Assembly: GCA_018402075.1 (NCBI GenBank) | Contig: JAGYJP010000001.1 | Span: 372,001 to 436,000 of the forward strand | Source: Candidatus Nanopelagicales bacterium | GTDB lineage: Bacteria > Actinomycetota > Actinomycetes > S36-B12 | Direction: 5' to 3' | Length of the DNA stretch: 64,000 nucleotides | Shown here: positions 42,707-51,646 of the stretch, one piece after another | Position numbering within the stretch: the first letter of the stretch is position 1 | How the letters are laid out: the number at the start of each line of letters is the position of its first letter | Made by a program: the position numbers and the translations under genes | The notes under the pieces: generated by a model | What the model saw: the letters and a program-made list of their open reading frames with translations, nothing else | Database searches by the model: none | Told to the model about the DNA's origin: nothing

Positions 42707-43630
42707 ATGACGATCACCGTGTCCATGCCGACACCTTTACGGCAGCTTCGCTCGGAAGCTATCTCACTGCTTGTGCTCGCTAACGAGTCCGTTGCCAAAA
42801 CAATTGACCCCTATTTCTTACAACTTCTCCGCGCTCGAATTGACGTGTTAATCAGCGACGGCTCGCTCTCTCGGCAGTTATTTCCTGATGGACTGGGAGA
42901 TCTCTCGGATGCGCAGAAAGCCGCAATTGATTTCGTAGAACAGTTTGTGATTGACGTGAGCGGAATCACTGACGTGGATCGCACAATTCTCGAAGAACAT
43001 TTCCCTGGTGAAAAAATGCGTGATTTTGTCACCGCCGTTTATATCATTGAATTTAGTTACCGACTGAAGGTCATCGCAGGGATGTTGCTTGGTGAAGATT
43101 CCAGCCACCAAATACACAATGAGACTGCGACATTAATTGAGCCCGCTGATACCCGTACCTATTTGAAGAACTATCAGGATGCGGTCGTCCGTAGCACAGA
43201 CCTTGACCCGGTGACAACGGAGTTGGTTCGGTTGCGGTGCGCACGAACTCACAATTGCCGAATCTGTCAAACCCTTCGCCTGACCAATGCTCGTGCCGAA
43301 GGTGCTGATGATCTCATGACAGCAAAGGTTGACTTCTATGAAAATAGCGACCTCGATGAACGGTTCAAGATTGCACTCCGAATAACCGACGCCTTCATTA
43401 CCCGACCAGACACCCTCACAATTCAATCCATAAATGCTGCCCGTGAAGTATTTGAACCCACGCAGCTTGCAGAACTGTGCCTCGACATTACAAAATGGAG
43501 CACGCAAAAAATTCACGTGGCACTGGGCACCGATTCGGCCAACTCCCTGCCCAAGAATGAACATGGTCTGAGCTTCTTTGGTTTCGATCAAGATGGCAAA
43601 GTCACCGGCTACTCGGCAAGTATCGACTAA
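42707..43630 (+). CDS. AhpD/carboxymuconolactone-decarboxylase-like protein
   Basis: 307 aa, all-helical. The motif ELVRLRCARTHNCRICQTLR contains the CxxC of AhpD-type proteins, which act as thiol-disulfide partners of peroxidase systems; the rest (residues 1-170) resembles the related two-domain actinobacterial proteins. AGGAGA lies 3 bases from the ATG at 42707. It stands alone upstream of the SDR/NTF2 pair. Whether it is a peroxidase, decarboxylase or neither cannot be settled by sequence. Confidence 0.8.
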   Translation: MTITVSMPTPLRQLRSEAISLLVLANESVAKTIDPYFLQLLRARIDVLISDGSLSRQLFPDGLGDLSDAQKAAIDFVEQFVIDVSGITDVDRTILEEHFPGEKMRDFVTAVYIIEFSYRLKVIAGMLLGEDSSHQIHNETATLIEPADTRTYLKNYQDAVVRSTDLDPVTTELVRLRCARTHNCRICQTLRLTNARAEGADDLMTAKVDFYENSDLDERFKIALRITDAFITRPDTLTIQSINAAREVFEPTQLAELCLDITKWSTQKIHVALGTDSANSLPKNEHGLSFFGFDQDGKVTGYSASID

Positions 43631-43639
43631 TTGACAAAC

Positions 43640-43662
43640 TACTGTCGAAAATCGAGACAGTA
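43640..43662. promoter_or_regulatory. Inverted repeat upstream of the SDR gene, TetR operator candidate
   Basis: Perfect arms TACTGTC and GACAGTA with a 9-bp spacer that is itself partly symmetric (TCG...CGA). TTGACA overlaps its left flank (43631-43636), so a bound dimer would block a promoter. The nearest regulator is the TetR gene at 45025-45588. Confidence 0.45.
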
Positions 43663-43746
43663 CGGCAAGCATAAAGTAGAGTCTTGAAGCCTGTAGACAA
43701 GCACTCACCGCAGATCGTCGCGTCGCCCCCTCGGAGGTCTCAATAC

Positions 43747-44502
43747 ATGATGAAATCGCGCACAGCGATAGTTACCGGCGGTGGGAGCGGCATTGGAGCA
43801 GCGGTGGCGCACAAGCTTGCACCTTCCTGCTCACAAATTGTTTTAGTCGGGCGCCGACAGGAGCGACTTGATGGGGTGGCATCTGAACTGAAGGCGGCTA
43901 ACCCAGGGCTCTCGACCCTAAGTCAGAGTATTGATCTGACAAATCTTGACTTGGTACACAACTTTATTGATTGGGCTCACCAGACGCTGCCAAGTGTGGA
44001 CATCTTGGTCAATAATGCCGGATCACCGCAACCCAAAATTGGCGTTGGACTGGAATCGGTGGCCCAAGTGTGGGAATCCACTTGGCGGGCAAACGCGCTG
44101 AGCGCCGTCTTGGTTACTGAGGGCCTGAAAGACCTATTGAGTAGACCAGGAGGCCGGATTGTCATGGTGGGATCATTCGCGGCCCAACTCGGTACCGGCA
44201 GCCCCGCCTATGCATCTGCCAAGGGCGCCCTAGAGACCTACTCAACCTCACTCATGCGTGAGCTCGGCTCCGAAGGAATTACCTCCAATGTTGTGGCTCC
44301 CGGCTTTACGGACGGCACCGAACTTTTAGCGGGCCGGATAACTCCTGAACGTCGAGAGCGATTACTTTCCAGCATTTCCGCTGGCCGACCAGGAACACCC
44401 ACTGAAATTGCTGGACTGGTTGCATACATCGCCTCCCCAGAGGCTGGCTTTGTCAATGGCCAAGTTATCACCGCAAATGGTGGTACCTACCTACCCGGCT
44501 AA
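43747..44502 (+). CDS. Short-chain dehydrogenase/reductase (SDR-1)
   Basis: 251-aa NAD(P)-dependent oxidoreductase. TGGGSGIGAAVA is the cofactor loop, NNAGSPQ the central motif, and YASAKGALETYS the catalytic Tyr-x3-Lys. GGAGG lies 9 bases before the ATG at 43747. It is followed after 56 bp by an NTF2-like gene, the two forming a plus-strand unit at the edge of the catabolic cluster and behind the TetR-operator candidate. It would oxidise an alcohol or reduce a ketone; the substrate is not visible. Confidence 0.92.
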   Translation: MMKSRTAIVTGGGSGIGAAVAHKLAPSCSQIVLVGRRQERLDGVASELKAANPGLSTLSQSIDLTNLDLVHNFIDWAHQTLPSVDILVNNAGSPQPKIGVGLESVAQVWESTWRANALSAVLVTEGLKDLLSRPGGRIVMVGSFAAQLGTGSPAYASAKGALETYSTSLMRELGSEGITSNVVAPGFTDGTELLAGRITPERRERLLSSISAGRPGTPTEIAGLVAYIASPEAGFVNGQVITANGGTYLPG

Positions 44503-44558
44503 TAAAATATCTGGAGATCGCACACCAGAGGAAACCAGTCAAACACTTAAGGAGCCAT

Positions 44559-44984
44559 ATGAGTACCTTCAACGATACCGATCTTGCTCGAATCGAGGTG
44601 GCGAAATCACTCTTCGCGGCATGGTCGAGTGGCGACTTGGATGCTCCGCGAGCATTCCTTACCGATACGCCTGTCTTGTGGGACAGCGTTGGCGGGATAA
44701 AAGAAGGCTGGGATGCTATTCGCGAATATTTTGGTCACGGCTTGTCCATCTACCCAGACTTGGTCCTCGAGCCAACAGGGGAATTCTGGTCCCGTCCCGA
44801 TGGCCTTGCAATGCAGTGGACCATGAGCGCCACGGTCATTGATGACTCGATGGGAGCTGGTCACTTAGGCAAAAAATGGTCTGTTCCCGGCTTATCATTT
44901 CTCATTTTCGATGGCCTCAAAGTGGCAGCCGAGTATGACTACCATGACAAAGGCGCCCGCCAACGCTCACTTGATGCCCAATAA
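44559..44984 (+). CDS. NTF2-like / SnoaL-type protein (NTF2-1)
   Basis: 141 aa with the NTF2-like cone fold (RIEVAKSLFAAWSSGDLDAP, WDSVGGIKEGWDAIREYFGH). Proteins of this fold act as isomerases, dehydratases or cyclases on small ring compounds. It follows SDR-1 and precedes a convergent TetR gene. It is one of four NTF2-like genes in the catabolic cluster; none shows enough active-site signature for a reaction to be named. Confidence 0.85.
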   Translation: MSTFNDTDLARIEVAKSLFAAWSSGDLDAPRAFLTDTPVLWDSVGGIKEGWDAIREYFGHGLSIYPDLVLEPTGEFWSRPDGLAMQWTMSATVIDDSMGAGHLGKKWSVPGLSFLIFDGLKVAAEYDYHDKGARQRSLDAQ

Positions 44985-45024
44985 CAACAGAGCCCAATGG
45001 GTAACTTGCACGTTGAGTCAAGGT

Positions 45025-45588
45025 TCATTTCACTGCCCATCGTTCTAATAAGCGGGAATGCAAATCAGTTATCTGTCTTGGGGTAATGCGGATCTGGGTC
45101 ACTACTCGCCGGTATAAAAATGGTGACACTAGATCCTCGACGCATTCTTGAACATCTAGTTGGGGATCAACGAAACCAGCAGCTTGGGCTTGCCTAATGA
45201 GGAATCCAGCTCTTGAGCGGGTTTGAGAAAAGAATCTCCTGTGAATCACCGCGAATGATTCATCGCGCCATGAGCCTTCAATTAATGCTATGAGCACACC
45301 TATATAGGTGGGGTCATTCAGCCGGCGGGCGTAGTCAGTCAAGTAATGAAGCAATCCCGATTGAGGATCAACACCTGGGTCCAGAGGCTCTTGATGCATC
45401 AGCGAATCGAAGACTTCACAGGCTAAAGCAGGTAGGTCTGGCCAATTGCGGTAAATAGTGCTGCGCGAGACGCCCGACTCCGCGGCTAGCTGATCCACGG
45501 TCAAACCGCCCAGTCCTTCTTTGACCAGTACTTGACTTACGGCTTGAAACACCAATTCACGTGAGCGCGCTAATCGGGCGTCGGTCAT
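45025..45588 (-). CDS. TetR-family transcriptional regulator
   Basis: 187 aa. The N-terminal helix-turn-helix is clear (SRELVFQAVSQVLVKEGLGG, then LAAESGVSRSTIYRNWPDL). The C-terminal ligand domain (residues 70-187) is divergent. It overlaps the phosphotransferase gene by 4 bases, so it is the last gene of the epimerase-kinase-tetR unit. It may control that unit and the convergent SDR-1/NTF2-1 unit via the inverted repeat at 43640. Confidence 0.92.
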   Translation of the reverse strand: MTDARLARSRELVFQAVSQVLVKEGLGGLTVDQLAAESGVSRSTIYRNWPDLPALACEVFDSLMHQEPLDPGVDPQSGLLHYLTDYARRLNDPTYIGVLIALIEGSWRDESFAVIHRRFFSQTRSRAGFLIRQAQAAGFVDPQLDVQECVEDLVSPFLYRRVVTQIRITPRQITDLHSRLLERWAVK

Positions 45589-46784
45589 GTGCAGGTAATT
45601 TCCACTAACTGCGCGAGGAATCTCAAATGCACCGCAACTCCAATGGATAGATGATCTGTTGAGCGACGCGGGCCTCGCTCAAAAACAGACCGGGCACTCA
45701 AGTTCACGCATGCGCCACGGTAATGATTGAAAGCCAACCATTGTTTCCACTGATCCGGGGTGTAGTCGATTCCTGCAACACTTCGCAATCTAGCCTTCCA
45801 AGAATCAGCGCTCATGATTCGGCGACCACGAATCAAGGCGAGATATGACCAGTCTTCTGCCGGATCACCGACGTGCGCGAACTCCCAATCAATTGTTGTG
45901 AGGCCGCGTTGGGTGTCGAATAACGCATTACCGGGACCCGCGTCCCCATGCACAATCACGGATGGACCGGTGGGTCGAAGGTGCTCGTGAAGCCACGCGG
46001 CACCATGCTCAATCAGTGGAGACTCAGGGGCATACTCTCGGTACATGCGCCGCCAATACTCAATATTGTCATAAAGAACCTGCTCGGGGCTGCGCCCAGA
46101 CTCCCCTATAACTGAAGTGGGAATTTTATGTAACTGTGCAACGGATTCAATAATGTCGTTGAGGCCTTGTTCATCAAGGCGCACAATCCCCGGAACCGCT
46201 TCCATGACAAAGAATGGCTCGCCGAGGATTGCGCCACTTTCTTCAACAGCCAGAACCTCAGGCACTGCATGGCCGCATGAGTGTAGGGCGCGCATGGCAT
46301 GAACTTCAGCCACCGTGTCTGTGCCGAACATACCTCCCTGTTCAATTCTTACGATTACTTGCTGAGGCTTATTATCAATTACCAAGTCGACTCGCCACAT
46401 GGTGCGCGAAAAGCCTCCGGGGATCAATTCAGCTTTTATCAACCGTACTTGCGTACCCAATTGATTACTCAACCAAGCAACCACTAACGCTGCCTCAGAT
46501 TCCGGTACGGGTAGCACTACGTGTTCGATGCTCGTGTCGTGACTGGTGAACGCACTCATGAGTGGTGCGGCGGCAGCAATATCCTGTGCGAGCCAGTCTC
46601 TTAGTTCCTGAATTGGTGCCGTGCCTGCTTCAAGCCGTTCCCGACGAGCGGGCCATGGATCATCTCCGCGATTATTGACATACTCCATAACCGCAGCCCA
46701 TTGCTCAGCGGAGCCCAACGAGTTGTCCGTACTACTCTGCGCTATCGCCTGCCGAATGAGACCGGCATCAACCCAGTCCCGCAT
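45585..46784 (-). CDS. APH-family phosphotransferase (aminoglycoside-kinase fold)
   Basis: 399 aa. The catalytic loop is VIVHGDAGPGNALFD (HGDxxxxN) and the metal loop LTTIDWEFAHVGDPAEDWSY (DWE). An N-terminal extension of about 130 residues precedes the kinase fold; VIRIEQGGMFGTD contributes the nucleotide lysine-equivalent region. In catabolic clusters such kinases phosphorylate hydroxylated intermediates rather than antibiotics, so resistance is not implied. It overlaps the epimerase stop by one base and tetR by 4 bases. Confidence 0.88.
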   Translation of the reverse strand: MRDWVDAGLIRQAIAQSSTDNSLGSAEQWAAVMEYVNNRGDDPWPARRERLEAGTAPIQELRDWLAQDIAAAAPLMSAFTSHDTSIEHVVLPVPESEAALVVAWLSNQLGTQVRLIKAELIPGGFSRTMWRVDLVIDNKPQQVIVRIEQGGMFGTDTVAEVHAMRALHSCGHAVPEVLAVEESGAILGEPFFVMEAVPGIVRLDEQGLNDIIESVAQLHKIPTSVIGESGRSPEQVLYDNIEYWRRMYREYAPESPLIEHGAAWLHEHLRPTGPSVIVHGDAGPGNALFDTQRGLTTIDWEFAHVGDPAEDWSYLALIRGRRIMSADSWKARLRSVAGIDYTPDQWKQWLAFNHYRGACVNLSARSVFERGPRRSTDHLSIGVAVHLRFLAQLVEITCT

Positions 46785-47785
46785 TAACGTCCTCTCAAAG
46801 AATCAGCCACCTGTAACTCCAATGCGAAGTCATACCCGGCACCCCAGACAGGATCAGACATATGGTCCGGGGCGTCAACTAACGCCGTCCCGCAGAACCA
46901 TTCATAGGTTTGCTGATAACCGCGAGTAAATCCACGCTCAACTGTGAGTCCCATAGAGGCAGCTTTGGTGACAGACAGGATGCCGTGATGCTTGGTGCCA
47001 AATAGATGACCGTAAATAGGCTTCACATCGGTGAATCCGGCTGGCAGTAACACAATGTCTGGTTCCACTCCAACAATTTGCGCCAGGGTTTCAGTGAATG
47101 CTCGAGACGTAACACCCTCACCGGTAACGTTAATAAGCTCACCAGCCGACTCAGGCAGTTGCGCCATCTCCAATAAGTTCAAGCACAGATCATCGACGTG
47201 TCCATAACTGGTTGTCACCAATCCTTCATGGGGCAGCAAAATGGGCAGGCCTCGACGAAGCCGAAGGAACATTGCTGTCTCCATGTCATGGATATTGTTG
47301 TCCGGTCCATAAATTGCAGCCGGCCGTGCCACTGATCCCGGAAAACCAGTGGCAGCGAAACGTTCCACGATTGCACGTTCAGCATGCGCCTTGAATCCCC
47401 CATATGAACTACTAGGGTCATTTGTTTGCGGTTGGGTTTCCAGCCACGGCATTATTCCGCTGGGCTCATAAGCCATGATTGATGAGACGAATACATAAGC
47501 ACCTACTCGACCGTCCAGTAGCGCTAGCAATTCTTCAAACTCACCGTCACCAGCCGCCATTACGAAGCCCGAGACATCGACGACTGCATCCCATTCGGTT
47601 CCCTCCAGGGCCTGTCGCATGGAGTCCGTATTCGTTCGGTCGCCCACAATGCGATCTACGCCAGGCGGCAGGTCAGCTGATGTCCTTCCCCGATTAAGGA
47701 CAGTAACCTGGTGCCCCTTCATGACCAGTAGATCGACCATTCGGCGCCCGACAAATGTTCCGCCACCCAGAATCAGAATTCGCAT
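46784..47785 (-). CDS. NAD-dependent epimerase/dehydratase family protein
   Basis: 333-aa extended SDR. RILILGGGTFVGRRMVDLL is the dinucleotide loop (GGTxxxG type, as in RNA-binding-like epimerases), VVDVSGF and SSYGGFKAHAERAIVE supply the central strand and Tyr-x3-Lys. The ATG at 47785 starts exactly at the beta-alpha-beta fold. It heads the minus-strand unit with the kinase and tetR, divergent from the lipocalin-like gene across 60 bp. Confidence 0.87.
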   Translation of the reverse strand: MRILILGGGTFVGRRMVDLLVMKGHQVTVLNRGRTSADLPPGVDRIVGDRTNTDSMRQALEGTEWDAVVDVSGFVMAAGDGEFEELLALLDGRVGAYVFVSSIMAYEPSGIMPWLETQPQTNDPSSSYGGFKAHAERAIVERFAATGFPGSVARPAAIYGPDNNIHDMETAMFLRLRRGLPILLPHEGLVTTSYGHVDDLCLNLLEMAQLPESAGELINVTGEGVTSRAFTETLAQIVGVEPDIVLLPAGFTDVKPIYGHLFGTKHHGILSVTKAASMGLTVERGFTRGYQQTYEWFCGTALVDAPDHMSDPVWGAGYDFALELQVADSLRGR

Positions 47786-47845
47786 GCCACGGATCTTACA
47801 GGACATTTTGTCTCATAGCCTTCAGGAGTGCGGTAGCATGCTCTG

Positions 47846-48973
47846 GTGACGAATGCTGGCCCGCTGACAAAAATGGATGAGTACCCACGACATCAGATCG
47901 GGGGTACATTCGACAGTGTCGCCAGCGACTCCGTTCATTGGAACGATGGCTTTTACTTCACTCTGGGAGACCAAGCGACCGGAGCCACCCTTTTTGCGGC
48001 AATCCGCCTCTACCCCAATACAGACGTGATGGATGGCTTTGCCTGTGTCACCATCGATGGACGCCAACACAATCTTCGCTGGTCTCGCCGACTCCGACCA
48101 CGCATTGATGACATCAGTGTGGGTCCACTAGCTTTGGAGATAGTTGAGCCGCTGCAGAAATTGCAACTGACGTGTGCCGAGAATACATATGGAATTTCAT
48201 TCGATCTTGAGTGGAAAGGACTTCACGAACCCTATTTAGAGGATCGAATAGTTCGGTATTCAGGTGGCCGCAAAGTTTATGATCGAACAAATTTTGACCA
48301 GTGTTGCTCTGTGACCGGAAGCATCACGGTTAATAACAACACCATGAAAGTTGATCCAACTACCTGGGTCGGTGTTCGTGATCATTCCTGGGGAATTGGC
48401 CGCACAGGTGGCAGCACCTCCTCCGCTATTGCCCCAAGTAACTCACGTGACCCACGCCGCGGATTCGCCATGCGCCAATGGACCATGGTTCGGATGCCGG
48501 ACCGTGTGATGTTCTGGCAATTTCACCTGCAATCTGATGGCAGTTTCGACCCATTGGAAGCAGTGGTTATTCCATTAGACAACTCACAAGCACCATGGTC
48601 ATACATCGATGCTGAGGCAAGTGCAGATCGGGTTGGTGACCTGCCACGCGCCGAACGCACAAGGGTTTCGCTGACCCGACCCGATGGCACCGTGGACAAG
48701 TTTGAACTAACTCCCATTAGTGCACCTGTCTATCTGCAGGGTGGCGGTTATCACGATGGCTTCTCCGATCGACTTGGTCGTGGGATCTACCGCGGCGAGG
48801 ATTTCAACGAAGGTGAGGTATGGGACGTGACACATCCGGTCAATGTTGTCGACCCAGCCGGTTGGTTCCAGCAACGCCCAGATGCTTGGGCTGAGCATTT
48901 TGCCATCTGCGTCAATGTGGATGACCCTCGCGATAAGGGTTTTGGTCACCTTGAGTGCGTCTTAGCGCCATGA
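47846..48973 (+). CDS. Uncharacterised lipocalin-like protein (AttH/CrtC-like fold suspected)
   Basis: 375 aa, beta-strand rich, no signal peptide. Segments VNWNDGFYFTLGDQATG-like (VHWNDGFYFTLGDQATG), WVGVRDHSWGIGR and MFWQFHLQSDGSFDPLEAVV recall hydroxyneurosporene-synthase/AttH-like proteins, often found in steroid- and aromatic-degradation clusters. The start is uncertain: GTG at 47846 or ATG at 47873; neither has a good binding site. It overlaps the next gene by 4 bases (ATGA). No catalytic residue is identified. Confidence 0.7.
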   Translation: MTNAGPLTKMDEYPRHQIGGTFDSVASDSVHWNDGFYFTLGDQATGATLFAAIRLYPNTDVMDGFACVTIDGRQHNLRWSRRLRPRIDDISVGPLALEIVEPLQKLQLTCAENTYGISFDLEWKGLHEPYLEDRIVRYSGGRKVYDRTNFDQCCSVTGSITVNNNTMKVDPTTWVGVRDHSWGIGRTGGSTSSAIAPSNSRDPRRGFAMRQWTMVRMPDRVMFWQFHLQSDGSFDPLEAVVIPLDNSQAPWSYIDAEASADRVGDLPRAERTRVSLTRPDGTVDKFELTPISAPVYLQGGGYHDGFSDRLGRGIYRGEDFNEGEVWDVTHPVNVVDPAGWFQQRPDAWAEHFAICVNVDDPRDKGFGHLECVLAP

Positions 48974-49473
48974 CCAACGAATTAATTACCCGACTCATCA
49001 ATGAGAGCGATATTCGCAATCTATCTGCCACCTATATGCGAGGTCTGGATCGATTAGATCCTGACTTGGTGAAGTCGGTGTTTGCCGACAACGCCACCAC
49101 CCACTACGGAAGTTTCACCGGTGGTCCAGATCACATGGTAGCCATGGCTATGCAATCCCTTGGCGCATACCGCACTACCCAACATCTCCTGGGCCAAATC
49201 AATTTATCCATTACAGGAGACTCGGCAACAGGTGAGGTGTACTTCCAGGCTTTTCACCAACATGCCACCGAGGACTTCGATCGGTTTATCTGTGGGCGTT
49301 ACATAGATCGGTATGCGCGAATGGGTGCTACCTGGCTGATAACCCACCGAACAGAAGTCGTCGACTGGACTCGGACCGAGCCATTAGCCGACGACTACTT
49401 CACAAAGCGACCGCACACGGTACGCGGAACCCGCGATAAAAATGATCTCAGTTACAACCCCCAGCAAGCTTGA
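48970..49473 (+). CDS. NTF2-like protein, SnoaL_4 type (NTF2-2)
   Basis: 167 aa. INESDIRNLSATYMRGLDRLD, VFADNATTHYGSFTGG and FICGRYIDRYARMGATWLIT fit the SnoaL_4 subgroup that includes bile-acid 7-alpha-dehydratase-like and ring-hydroxylating beta-subunit-like proteins. The ATG at 48970 overlaps the preceding stop. It ends convergent with SDR-2 with a 12-bp gap. A dehydratase role is possible from the fold only. Confidence 0.85.
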   Translation: MTNELITRLINESDIRNLSATYMRGLDRLDPDLVKSVFADNATTHYGSFTGGPDHMVAMAMQSLGAYRTTQHLLGQINLSITGDSATGEVYFQAFHQHATEDFDRFICGRYIDRYARMGATWLITHRTEVVDWTRTEPLADDYFTKRPHTVRGTRDKNDLSYNPQQA

Positions 49474-49485
49474 ATCTGCAGTAAC

Positions 49486-50283
49486 TCACGCTTCCACGGG
49501 ATAAAACTTCTGAGCACGGTCTGACAAAGTCTCTTTTCCTGCGTCAATGACCAATACAGCGCCGTTCATGAATTCCGACTCGTCACTGGCCATAAATAAT
49601 GCTGCGTTCGCCATATCGGCAGGTTTCGGTGCACGACCGCCAACATACTTCGACGACAAACGTTCATAGGCTGCATCCAGATTATCCGGGTCTCCAGTCA
49701 CCACACCTGCTGTTAACGAGGAAAGAGTTGCGCCAGGACACAGGGCATTTACTCGGATTCGATAGGGAGCCGCCTCGACCGCCACAGATTTGGTGAGCCC
49801 TATCACACCATGCTTTGCGGTTGTGTAGGCATGAGCACCGAGGCCACCTTGAACTCCCGCGGTACTGGAGATATTTATGATTGATCCCGAGCGCTGTTCA
49901 CGCATGACTGCAAAGGCATGTTTGGTTCCCAGAAAAACTCCAGTTTGCAAAATCGAAATGGTGCGCTCCCAATCGGACAATGCTGTTGTCTCAATCGAAC
50001 CGGTCACCCCGACCACACCAGCATTGTTGATCATGACGTCTAGTGCTCCAAAATTACTGACACATGCCGCAATTGCACCAGCGATGTCTTCCTCGCTGGT
50101 GACATCGGTCGTGACGAACATGACAGAATCTCCGAGTTCTGAAACTAGTCGCTCGGCCGCTGCCGCATCTATGTCGGCAACAATGCAGCGAGCACCTTCA
50201 GCAACAAAGCGCCGAATAATTCCCTCACCAATACCTCGAGCTCCTCCTGTGACAACCGCAGCTTTCCCTGACAGTCGGTTCAT
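49486..50283 (-). CDS. Short-chain dehydrogenase/reductase (SDR-2)
   Basis: 265 aa: TGGARGIGEGIIRRF cofactor loop, D in CIVADIDAAAAERL favouring NAD(H), NNAGVVG, Ser in NISSTAG and YTTAKHGVIGL active site. The ATG at 50283 overlaps the NTF2-3 stop (TGATG). It is the last gene of the minus-strand run that begins with RHO-A, so it likely oxidises a cis-diol or alcohol formed by the oxygenase. Confidence 0.93.
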   Translation of the reverse strand: MNRLSGKAAVVTGGARGIGEGIIRRFVAEGARCIVADIDAAAAERLVSELGDSVMFVTTDVTSEEDIAGAIAACVSNFGALDVMINNAGVVGVTGSIETTALSDWERTISILQTGVFLGTKHAFAVMREQRSGSIINISSTAGVQGGLGAHAYTTAKHGVIGLTKSVAVEAAPYRIRVNALCPGATLSSLTAGVVTGDPDNLDAAYERLSSKYVGGRAPKPADMANAALFMASDESEFMNGAVLVIDAGKETLSDRAQKFYPVEA

Positions 50284-50759
50284 CAATGTCCATCACTCAT
50301 GGTGAACCGCTGGAGCATGGTTAATGTGGCTTCGTCCCGACCGACTGCACCAGCTGCCACAATTTGACGAGTCTTCATTTTCCAGCCTTCCTGACTCTTG
50401 TACCAAGTATCGTGATAGCGCCCATGCAAGGTCCATTCTTTGCCATGAGCATCACGGTGCCAGGCCGTAATGACACTTTCAGCTTGGGCATCGTCGGTGC
50501 CTGTGAAGGTGATAGAGATGTTGGTGACTGCATGTGATGTTTGTACGTATCGCCGGTACGCGCTCTCCCAAGCAGCGCGCAATGCATCGTGTCCCTCAAG
50601 CCATACATCACCGCTGAAATTGACGCGGCAGTCAGAGTGGAACACGGTCAATTGAGTCTCAATATCTGCCATATCGGCTGCCCTTGCGTACTTATACATA
50701 AGTTGCTCGATATCAAAGCGGTCAGGAAAACGAAGTCCGTCAAGTCGGGCGCTACTCAT
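50283..50759 (-). CDS. NTF2-like protein (NTF2-3)
   Basis: 158 aa, SnoaL_4-like: FDIEQLMYKYARAADMADIE, then VFHSDCRVNFSGDVWLEGHD and HGRYHDTWYKSQEGWKMKTR. It sits between the TIM-barrel protein and SDR-2 genes. Ring-hydroxylating oxygenase small subunits share this fold, so it could be the beta subunit of RHO-A, but similar stand-alone dehydratases exist. Confidence 0.85.
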   Translation of the reverse strand: MSSARLDGLRFPDRFDIEQLMYKYARAADMADIETQLTVFHSDCRVNFSGDVWLEGHDALRAAWESAYRRYVQTSHAVTNISITFTGTDDAQAESVITAWHRDAHGKEWTLHGRYHDTWYKSQEGWKMKTRQIVAAGAVGRDEATLTMLQRFTMSDGH

Positions 50760-50803
50760 GATTCCTTCTTTCGTCTGGTGGGCAACGTGTGTCTATTTAG
50801 TGA

Positions 50804-51646
50804 TTACTGTTCGGTTCGACTTGCTTGTAATACTGAATCGAGGCCCACGGCAATCTGCCGTGCTGTGAGGAACGGATCCTGTGCCTTAAGTTCGGTAGCA
50901 ATAACTTCTATCGAAAAGGTTGAATCTGGGCGATTTTGATTTCGCGCTCTCACCAAACCCACGAGGTCAAACTCTCCAAGCCCGGGAATGCGTCGATTCC
51001 GCAAACAATCCTCCCGCAAATCCTCGGGGTGCTGACACAGAAGAGTTCCATCGTTAAATTGAATTGTTGAGATATAGGGCCACAGACCATTCAGATGAGA
51101 CAACGGTAAACCGCACCGGTATAAATGCCAGACGTCCATGCACATCGATAGGTTCGGTCGATCCGCCAATTGGATTATGGCCGCGGCTTCAGCCGGCGAC
51201 TGCATATTGGTAAATGGAAGAGGTTCAAGTACGACATCAACATTCCATGTTGAAAAACGATCGGCCACCCGGCCCGCTCTCCGGGCAGCATCCGCCACAG
51301 AGCCAGAATAAGGCCCCACTGCTTGCAGCCGTAATGGACGTAAATGTTCAGCCAACATAGCCGCAATATCCTCGAGCGGGTCCTGTTCTTCAGCCATCAC
51401 GCGAATTGCCTCTAACTCAGCCACCCGCAGACCATGCTCGGCCAACAAAAAATCCAAGTGAACTAGATCATTCGATTCCAACCACTGTTTCATCCACCTG
51501 ACACTGAGTCCCACCTCAACGAAACCAGCATCCCGAGCTGCCGCGAATCGGGTCTCGAGTGGAATTTCGTCGAGGCAGTTAAACGACAGGGTGAAGTCCG
51601 AAACAGTCGGCGCAGGACTCGCGACGCTAGTTTCCAGCGAGGTCAC
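50804..51646 (-). CDS. TIM-barrel sugar-phosphate isomerase/epimerase-like protein
   Basis: 280 aa of the xylose-isomerase-like barrel: FTLSFNCLDEIPLETRFAAA, VDVVLEPLPFTNMQSPAEAA with the metal Glu, NLSMCMDVWHLYRCG with Asp/His, and FSIEVIATELKAQDP with the final Glu. It probably needs a divalent metal and isomerises a hydroxy-keto intermediate. It overlaps the RHO-A gene by 20 bases, so the two are translationally coupled and presumably act in sequence. Confidence 0.85.
   Translation of the reverse strand: MTSLETSVASPAPTVSDFTLSFNCLDEIPLETRFAAARDAGFVEVGLSVRWMKQWLESNDLVHLDFLLAEHGLRVAELEAIRVMAEEQDPLEDIAAMLAEHLRPLRLQAVGPYSGSVADAARRAGRVADRFSTWNVDVVLEPLPFTNMQSPAEAAAIIQLADRPNLSMCMDVWHLYRCGLPLSHLNGLWPYISTIQFNDGTLLCQHPEDLREDCLRNRRIPGLGEFDLVGLVRARNQNRPDSTFSIEVIATELKAQDPFLTARQIAVGLDSVLQASRTEQ

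Noticed and set aside
45585..46784. Aminoglycoside resistance gene
   Set aside because: The APH fold is present, but the long N-terminal extension and catabolic context match general small-molecule kinases; nothing indicates antibiotic modification.
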